A program made the position numbers and the translations under genes. Under the pieces are notes generated by a model, which was not told the DNA's origin, did no database searches, and was given only the letters and a program-made list of their open reading frames with translations. From CAYLNH01 sp964384625 (lineage in GTDB: Bacteria > Verrucomicrobiota > Lentisphaeria > JABSQK01): DNA of 64,000 nt. Below are positions 59,051-64,000 of this stretch, piece after piece. The DNA lies in assembly GCA_964384625.1 (NCBI GenBank), contig CAYLNH010000004.1, forward strand, positions 23,729-87,728, written 5' to 3'. The stretch's first letter is position 1, and every line of letters begins with the position of its first letter.

Positions 59051-59608
59051 GTGACCGACCCGGCTTCCCAGCCGCTTGATTCGGCCGCTCTCGACATTGC
59101 CCGCCGCCCGGATTACCGCTGGGTCGTGGCGCATACCCGGCCCCGCTGCGAAAAGAAGTTTCACGAGTTCTGCCGCACGCACGAACTGCTCTCCTACCTG
59201 CCGTTGCAACGCAGCATCCGGCGCTACCAGCGGCAAGTCAAGGAGTTTATGGTGCCGATGTTCTCCGGCTATGTCTTCGCTCAGGTGAATGCCGAGCAAC
59301 ACGCCGACGTCGGCAATTGCCGGCAGGTGGCGGAGATCCTGGTTCCCGACCGGCAGATGGAAGAGCAACTGATCCTCGAGCTCCAGGACATCCAGCGGAT
59401 CGAACAGCTCACGCGCGCCGGCGAACTCGTCGTCCGCCCGGAAATCGAAGTCGGCCGCCGCGTGCTCATCAAAGCCGGCCCGCTGGCCGGGGTCAACGGC
59501 ATTGTCTGCCGCCGCAAAAACAAGGTACGGCTGACCGTGAATGTGGAGATGATCGGCCAATCCGTGACCCTGGAATTGGATGCTGCCGAAGTTGAGATTG
59601 ACGATTGA
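59051..59608 (+). CDS. NusG paralogue (RfaH/UpxY-like antiterminator)
   Basis: A 185-residue protein. An NGN domain (about 20-115) begins YRWVVAHTRPRCEKKFHEF and contains LLSYLPLQRSIRR and MVPMFSGYVFAQVN. A KOW domain follows (about 130-165, EVGRRVLIKAGPLAGVNGIVCRR). The RxxCEKK and YLPL features match specialised NusG-like factors (RfaH, UpxY, LoaP) more than housekeeping NusG, which usually sits beside secE/rplK. GTG start at 59051, four bases after the ptsH stop. It may act on long polysaccharide operons. Confidence 0.88.
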   Translation: MTDPASQPLDSAALDIARRPDYRWVVAHTRPRCEKKFHEFCRTHELLSYLPLQRSIRRYQRQVKEFMVPMFSGYVFAQVNAEQHADVGNCRQVAEILVPDRQMEEQLILELQDIQRIEQLTRAGELVVRPEIEVGRRVLIKAGPLAGVNGIVCRRKNKVRLTVNVEMIGQSVTLELDAAEVEIDD

Positions 59609-59683
59609 GCTTCGGGCGGCAACTATAGTGGCGGAGAATCCCGGTCGGGGCGCAGTAAACACGGAGATAAAGGAATTCCCGAT

Positions 59684-61516
59684 ATGTGTGGAATTGTTGG
59701 CTATATCGGCGGTGAACCCGCCCTGCCGATCCTGCTGGAAGGCTTGCGGCGGCTGGAGTATCGCGGCTATGACTCGGCCGGCCTGGCGCTCGTCGACAAC
59801 GGCGAAGTCCGCCTGGCGCGGTCCGTCGGCAAAGTCGGCGCCCTGGCAACTCAGACTGCCGCTGAACTGAGCGATCACCCGGGCCGGGTCGGTATCGCCC
59901 ATACCCGCTGGGCCACGCACGGCGCCCCGACGCAGGCCAACGCGCACCCGCATCGCGACGATCAGGCCGAGTTCGTCTGTGTCCACAACGGCATCATCGA
60001 AAACTACCGCGCCCTGCGCGACCAACTGAAGCGCAAAGGCCATACGTTCACGTCGGAAACCGACAGCGAAGTCATCCCCCACCTGATTCGCGAGTTCTAC
60101 CAGGGCGACTTCCTCCAGGCTGTCGCCGCGGCCCTCGGCCAGCTCGAAGGCACCTACGGCATCGCAGTCGTCAGCAAACACCACCCGGACCAGTTGATCA
60201 CCGCTCGCCGCGGCAGCCCGATTGTCGTCGGCCTCAGCGATACCGAGAACATCGTCGCCAGCGATGTGTCCGCAATTGTCGAACACACCCGCAATGTCAT
60301 CTATCTGAATGACGGCGACATTGCTCTGGTGACGGCGGACGACGTCAATATCCGCAACCTTGACAATGTACCGGTGGCCCGTGACGTACAGGCCGTTGAA
60401 TGGGATGTGGAGGCCGTGGAAAAGAGCGGCTACGATCACTTCATGCTCAAGGAGATCTTTGAACAGCCCGAAGCCATCCGCAACGCCATCCGCGGCCGGC
60501 TCGACCACGAAGTCGGCAGCGCCATCCTCTCCGGCCTGAACATGACGCCGCAGGACCTGGTCCACATCAACCGTGTCATTATCGCTGCCTGCGGCACCTC
60601 GATGCACGCCGGCATGGTCGGCGAATACTTCTTCGAGGACCTCGCGGACCTGCTCAGCGAAGTAGAACAGGCCGCCGAATTCCGCTATCGCAACCCGATC
60701 ATTGACGGCCGGTCGCTCATCGTTGCCGTCAGCCAGTCCGGCGAGACCGCCGATACTCTGGCCGCCCTGCGCGAGGCCAAGATGAAAGGCGGCCAGGTCG
60801 CCGGCCTCTGTAATGTCGTCGGCTCCACCATCGCCCGGGAAGCCGGTCGCGGCGTCTACCTGCACGCCGGCCCCGAAATCGGCGTCGCCTCCACCAAGGC
60901 GTTCACCTGCCAGGTCTCCGTACTCCTGATGATGGCCCTCAAATTCGGCCGCGCCCGCCGCTATACCCGCGACGCCGGCCTCGAACTCGCCGAAGAGATC
61001 GAGTCCATCCCCGACCTAGTTCAACAGGTCCTGGACCACACGGACGAAATCAAGGCCGCCGCCGAACGCTGGGCCGATTGCGCAAACTTCTTCTTCATCG
61101 GCCGCGGCTACCTCTACCCCGTCGCCCTCGAAGGCGCGCTGAAGCTGAAGGAAATCAGCTACATCCATGCCGAAGGCTACCACGCCGCCGAACTCAAGCA
61201 CGGCCCCATCGCCCTGCTCGAAGACAACGTCCCCGTGGTCGCCCTCGCCAACGATGTCCCCGGCAAGGACAAAATCCTCGGCAACATCCAGGAATGCATC
61301 GCCCGCAAGTCCCCCGTCATCATCACCGCCACTGAAGGCGATGACGACGTCAAGGACATCACCGACGACGTCCTCTGGATCCCGAAGTCGTCGCAGTACG
61401 TCGCTCCCATCACCACGGCCGTCGCCCTGCAGCTCTTCAGCTACTACGTCGCCAACCAGCGCGGCTGCGCCATCGACCAGCCCCGCAACCTGGCAAAGAG
61501 CGTCACCGTGGAATAG
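59684..61516 (+). CDS. glmS: Glutamine-fructose-6-phosphate transaminase
   Basis: A 610-residue enzyme making glucosamine-6-phosphate. The N-terminal glutaminase starts MCGIVGYIG with Cys2 as nucleophile, followed by RRLEYRGYDSAG, HTRWATHG and VHNGIIENY. The two SIS domains hold the sugar: ACGTSMHAG, SQSGETADTL and EVGVAST-like GVASTKAFT. The C-terminal AKSVTVE is intact. AAAGGA lies 10 bases before the ATG. The 75-base leader is too short for a glmS ribozyme. Gap 61517-61631 shows nothing. Confidence 0.98.
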   Translation: MCGIVGYIGGEPALPILLEGLRRLEYRGYDSAGLALVDNGEVRLARSVGKVGALATQTAAELSDHPGRVGIAHTRWATHGAPTQANAHPHRDDQAEFVCVHNGIIENYRALRDQLKRKGHTFTSETDSEVIPHLIREFYQGDFLQAVAAALGQLEGTYGIAVVSKHHPDQLITARRGSPIVVGLSDTENIVASDVSAIVEHTRNVIYLNDGDIALVTADDVNIRNLDNVPVARDVQAVEWDVEAVEKSGYDHFMLKEIFEQPEAIRNAIRGRLDHEVGSAILSGLNMTPQDLVHINRVIIAACGTSMHAGMVGEYFFEDLADLLSEVEQAAEFRYRNPIIDGRSLIVAVSQSGETADTLAALREAKMKGGQVAGLCNVVGSTIAREAGRGVYLHAGPEIGVASTKAFTCQVSVLLMMALKFGRARRYTRDAGLELAEEIESIPDLVQQVLDHTDEIKAAAERWADCANFFFIGRGYLYPVALEGALKLKEISYIHAEGYHAAELKHGPIALLEDNVPVVALANDVPGKDKILGNIQECIARKSPVIITATEGDDDVKDITDDVLWIPKSSQYVAPITTAVALQLFSYYVANQRGCAIDQPRNLAKSVTVE

Positions 61517-61631
61517 CAAGAGCTGCCCCTGTTGGTTGCAGGCAGAGAGTCACGGTAAGAAACGGCTACCGGCTGACGCAGCAATCGCAGCCAGTTGCAG
61601 CGACGTAGCAGGAAATGATGAAATCTTCGGG

Positions 61632-62993
61632 TCAGTGAGCGTTTTGGTCCAGCTCTTTGCTGGTCTTGCCGCCGTGCTTCCGCAAGATTGGGCCGATTGC
61701 TGTGCTGCGCACCAGATCCAGAGCGGTCTTGCCGCTCCCAGTTCGCTGATTGACCGCAGCACCTGCTTCCAAAATTGCCGCGACGACTTCGGTGTGGGAG
61801 AGCAACGTTGCCTCATGCAGGACGGTGAATCCACGTCTGTCCCTGATCCGCAAATCCGGTTTTGCCTGGAGCAGAACCCGCGCAACTCCGGCCTTCCCCC
61901 GATTGGCCGCTACATGCAGCGGCGTGTAGCCTGAGTCCTTCTCTCTCGCATTCACGTTGGCTCCCGCCTGAATGAGGCAGGTGCAGACGTCCGCGTGCCC
62001 TCGGAATGCAGCACAATGCAAAGCAGTATCCCCGCTACTCCGCGCCGCGTCCGGATCAGCACCTGCTTCGATCAGCAGACGAACTCCCTTGACACTGCCG
62101 ACCGCCGCAGCATCGGCAATCGGAGGAAAACCGGGAGATCCGTTCACCTCGGCCCCAGCGTCCAGCAATAGGCCCATCGATCCCAATGAACTGCCGCCGG
62201 CAGCACTGCACAACGGCGACCGCTTCGGCGAATTCACCTCGGCTCCCGCATCAAGCAGCAATCTGATGATCTCTATGTTGTTGCGACTGGCGGCGGAGTG
62301 AAGACCTCCCGCATTAATGTCTATATCGTCTGCCGCAAGGAGCATCTTCACGGCCTCCGGGTTTCCCGACCACGCCGCCCAACCCAAAGCATGACGCCCT
62401 TTCCCCCGGAGGTCAGCGCCGGCTTCGAGACACAAACGCAGTTTATCAAGCTTGCCATATGCCGCAGCCTCATTGAGAGGCGACTGGCGGTGTCTGGGCT
62501 CGACGTGCATGTCAGCACCGGCAACAAGAAGATAACGAACGGTGTCGGCGTCGGAGGTCATCGACATGGCGGTACTGCCATCAGCATCGCGAGCATCGAC
62601 AGCAGCGCCAGACTCCAGCAGCAAATGAACCATGTCGGCGTGCTTGTTCCAAGCCGCCACATGCAACGCTGTCTCTCGGTCCCGACCCGCTCTTGCCTCC
62701 AGATCGGCCCCGGCATGCAGGAGGACCTTGGCCATTTCGCAGTTTCCACGATCCGCTGCAATATGCAGCGGCGGGCGTTTCGATGGACCTACGATCGTGT
62801 TGACCAGACTGGGATCACTGCGCAAGGCCCAAGCCACGCCATCAACATCGTTGATCTCAAATAATCCCGCAAAGACCGGAGCAACCATGTATTGTCCTGC
62901 CAGCCGCCGCAGGTAGCAGCCGAACAGTACGGTTGCCAGGCAGAAACACCCCATGACTGCAATTCGAAGCTCTGTTTTCCGCATTCCCTTCAT
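61632..62993 (-). CDS. Ankyrin-repeat membrane-anchored protein
   Basis: A 453-residue protein with an N-terminal signal anchor (IAVMGCFCLATVLFGCYL, about 11-28) and about eleven ankyrin repeats (about 50-440) with the usual PLHIAADRGNCEMAKVLLHAGAD, TALHVAAWNKHADMVHLLLESGA, and PLHVAANRGKAGVARVLLQ pattern. Ankyrin repeats bind proteins. Codon use is more mixed than in neighbouring genes (AAA, ACA, CTT, CGA, ATT near the start), suggesting acquisition. It starts ten bases after a small membrane protein gene, so the two may be linked. Confidence 0.9.
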   Translation of the reverse strand: MKGMRKTELRIAVMGCFCLATVLFGCYLRRLAGQYMVAPVFAGLFEINDVDGVAWALRSDPSLVNTIVGPSKRPPLHIAADRGNCEMAKVLLHAGADLEARAGRDRETALHVAAWNKHADMVHLLLESGAAVDARDADGSTAMSMTSDADTVRYLLVAGADMHVEPRHRQSPLNEAAAYGKLDKLRLCLEAGADLRGKGRHALGWAAWSGNPEAVKMLLAADDIDINAGGLHSAASRNNIEIIRLLLDAGAEVNSPKRSPLCSAAGGSSLGSMGLLLDAGAEVNGSPGFPPIADAAAVGSVKGVRLLIEAGADPDAARSSGDTALHCAAFRGHADVCTCLIQAGANVNAREKDSGYTPLHVAANRGKAGVARVLLQAKPDLRIRDRRGFTVLHEATLLSHTEVVAAILEAGAAVNQRTGSGKTALDLVRSTAIGPILRKHGGKTSKELDQNAH

Positions 62994-63003
62994 TCAAGCT
63001 AAT

Positions 63004-63315
63004 CTATTGCCAGCCTGCAGATATCAGCAGAATTGGCTCCAGGTGTGCAAGGGTCATCGTCGTCCATTGCCGCTTTGGAAACCATTTGAAAAGATCCGGT
63101 TCTTTGACCCGTTTCAAAATGCTTGTACAGACGGCCTCTCTGACCTTCATGCTCGACTTCACCATGAGCACCGCCTTCACCCTTTCCGAATGCGTGCGGT
63201 CTGCTTCTATCGCTGCTGTCTCTCTGCCATAGATATAGCCCCCTGTGGCCGACAAAAAGCATAGCGCCACAACTCCGATACACATAAGAATCCATCTGAT
63301 CGGGTTGGTTTTCAT
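63004..63315 (-). CDS. Small signal-anchored protein
   Basis: A 103-residue protein with an N-terminal hydrophobic segment (WILMCIGVVALCFLSATGGYIYG, about 8-30) and a helical exposed part (HSERVKAVLMVKSSMKVREAVC). I do not recognise it. The ATG at 63313-63315 has AAAGGA five bases upstream. It lies just before the ankyrin gene. Longer in-frame starts overlap the GNAT gene without support. Confidence 0.65.
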   Translation of the reverse strand: MKTNPIRWILMCIGVVALCFLSATGGYIYGRETAAIEADRTHSERVKAVLMVKSSMKVREAVCTSILKRVKEPDLFKWFPKRQWTTMTLAHLEPILLISAGWQ

Positions 63316-63379
63316 GGCGTTCCTTTCCTGCGGTCGGCATCTTCCTGTGTAGTCGGACGCGTTACATCGATCAACACCG

Positions 63380-63925
63380 TCAACGCTCTCCATTTTCTGA
63401 ACAAACCGCGGGCGGTTCCAGAAAATGGAGAGCACCGTCTTGTTGGCAACCGTATCCTTTCGCAACCCTTTCCGGGTTGATTGCAATGATCGAGTATGTC
63501 TTGTTTGGCTCTCCAGATGCACTGGGGTCTTCTTCTGGAACAAAGCCCATCCCTTGAGAACGGTAGAGGGCAAGAGCAGCACTGTTGGCGTAATCAACAG
63601 TGGACCGCACGCTTTCGCATCCGCACCGCCACGCGAGGTCGAAGACGGCTTGGAGCAGCGCTGCTCCGACCCCTCTCCTTCGGTGGGCTTCAACCACTTC
63701 GATATCTTCGAGAAACCCGGCGGGTACATCCGCCAGTGGGCCAAAGACAAGGTTTCCAATCTCGACAACGCTGGCACCGAGAACGTTGCCCCTCTCATCG
63801 GTCGCGACAAGGAAACGGTAGTCGCCATCGTCGGATGGGTCGTCGACCCACCCGACTGCATCCGGACAAAGAGCGGCAACTTGTGACCAGGTCGCATCGC
63901 CGGGTTGTGCCTCATCTATCTTCAT
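63380..63925 (-). CDS. GNAT family acetyltransferase
   Basis: A 181-residue acetyltransferase. The acetyl-CoA motif is LEDIEVVEAHRRRGVGAALLQAVFDLA (RRRGVGA loop, about 83-89), and the C-terminal part has YANSAALALYRSQGMGFVPEE, typical for GNAT. The substrate is unknown. It has mixed codon use like the two genes downstream. The stop codon lies at the end of an inverted repeat (63385-63433) that its last codons encode. The 75 bases to the right edge hold no recognisable element. Confidence 0.88.
   Translation of the reverse strand: MKIDEAQPGDATWSQVAALCPDAVGWVDDPSDDGDYRFLVATDERGNVLGASVVEIGNLVFGPLADVPAGFLEDIEVVEAHRRRGVGAALLQAVFDLAWRCGCESVRSTVDYANSAALALYRSQGMGFVPEEDPSASGEPNKTYSIIAINPERVAKGYGCQQDGALHFLEPPAVCSENGER
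63385..63433. repeat. Inverted repeat at the end of the GNAT gene
   Basis: GCTCTCCATTTTCTG (63385-63399) and CAGAAAATGGAGAGC (63419-63433) are perfectly complementary over 15 bases, with a further inner AACCGC/GCGGTT pairing. Outer CAACA/TGTTG segments lie a few bases outside. It may be a terminator-like fold or a recombination site. Confidence 0.8.
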
Positions 63926-64000
63926 CTTGCTGCCGCCAACGCTCCAGCTAAGGGTCCGCGCGGAAATAACTTCACATTTTGAGAGACTTTCAAGAGTCGC

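Noticed and set aside
59609..59683. A glmS ribozyme in front of glmS
   Set aside because: Only 75 bases separate the genes; no ribozyme core is visible, and these ribozymes are mainly found in Gram-positive bacteria.
63385..63433. An integron attC site
   Set aside because: Good inverted repeat, but the outer core sites do not match RYYYAAC and GTTRRRY, and no integrase or second site is visible. Kept only as an inverted repeat.

Overview
The window is a G+C-rich, densely packed bacterial chromosome segment. It carries outer-membrane and lipid A genes (lpxD, skp-like ompH, ExbB/ExbD) and no phage or insertion-sequence genes. Several features point to the PVC superphylum, most likely Lentisphaerota or a close relative: a prepilin-like protein with the [21 protein letters not shown] leader and a C-terminal VDGHV motif, two very large OPT-like (DUF6784/DUF6785-type) membrane proteins, GntR-type regulators with a LacI-like effector domain, sulfatase-modifying-factor-like proteins, and MoxR/DUF58/DUF4159/transglutaminase genes. 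No rRNA is present, so the placement is inferred from gene families.

Layout. 0.3-7.1 kb: a leftward operon of about nine genes headed by exbB and exbD, with small membrane proteins, peptide deformylase, a PEGA-repeat protein and an anchored C-terminal gene. 7.3-11.7 kb: an FGE-sulfatase-fold protein, a leftward TerB-like/secreted-protein trio, and a GntR-family regulator. 11.8-14.9 kb: a TgpA-like transmembrane transglutaminase and a small lipoprotein. 14.9-25.3 kb: a leftward three-gene unit with a 1796-residue hybrid (PA/M28-peptidase-like ectodomain, FtsX-type permease, cytoplasmic tail) followed by two OPT-like transporters, one with a roughly 345-residue coiled-coil insertion. A tRNA-Arg(CCG) follows.

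25.6-32 kb: a GH42 beta-galactosidase, UDP-glucose dehydrogenase, a sugar-nucleotide epimerase/decarboxylase, a DJ-1 family protein and phosphatidylserine decarboxylase (surface sugars and lipids). 32.5-38.3 kb: a prepilin-like protein, an MBL-fold hydrolase paired with a degenerate GH36 (raffinose-synthase-like) protein, a TPR lipoprotein, DUF503 and a second FGE-fold protein. 38.4-41 kb: glmM, a GlmU-like beta-helix protein and a Nudix hydrolase. 41-45 kb: DUF255 thioredoxin-fold protein, a lone response regulator, an ArgA-like acetyltransferase, rpmG and a HIT protein. 45.3-48 kb: STAS-skp-lpxD and tsaE, leftward.

48.2-58.2 kb: an Sm-like small protein and a second transglutaminase run rightward and converge on a leftward operon (C39-like peptidase, unknown membrane protein, FHA-MoxR ATPase, squalene-cyclase-repeat/DUF4159 protein, DUF58). 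Together they resemble the MoxR/DUF58/transglutaminase systems of other bacteria. 58.7-61.5 kb: HPr, a NusG paralogue and glmS in one operon; with glmM and the GlmU-like gene this covers much of UDP-GlcNAc supply. 61.6-63.9 kb: an ankyrin-repeat protein, a small membrane protein and a GNAT acetyltransferase with different codon usage, probably acquired.

Most intergenic promoters that can be read share a TTGC-rich -35 box and a TATAGTA -10 box 16-17 bases apart. Two intergenic regions 21 kb apart hold copies of the same structured repeat. The strongest candidates for something undescribed are the three-gene permease/OPT unit, the enlarged MoxR operon, and the paired intergenic repeats.
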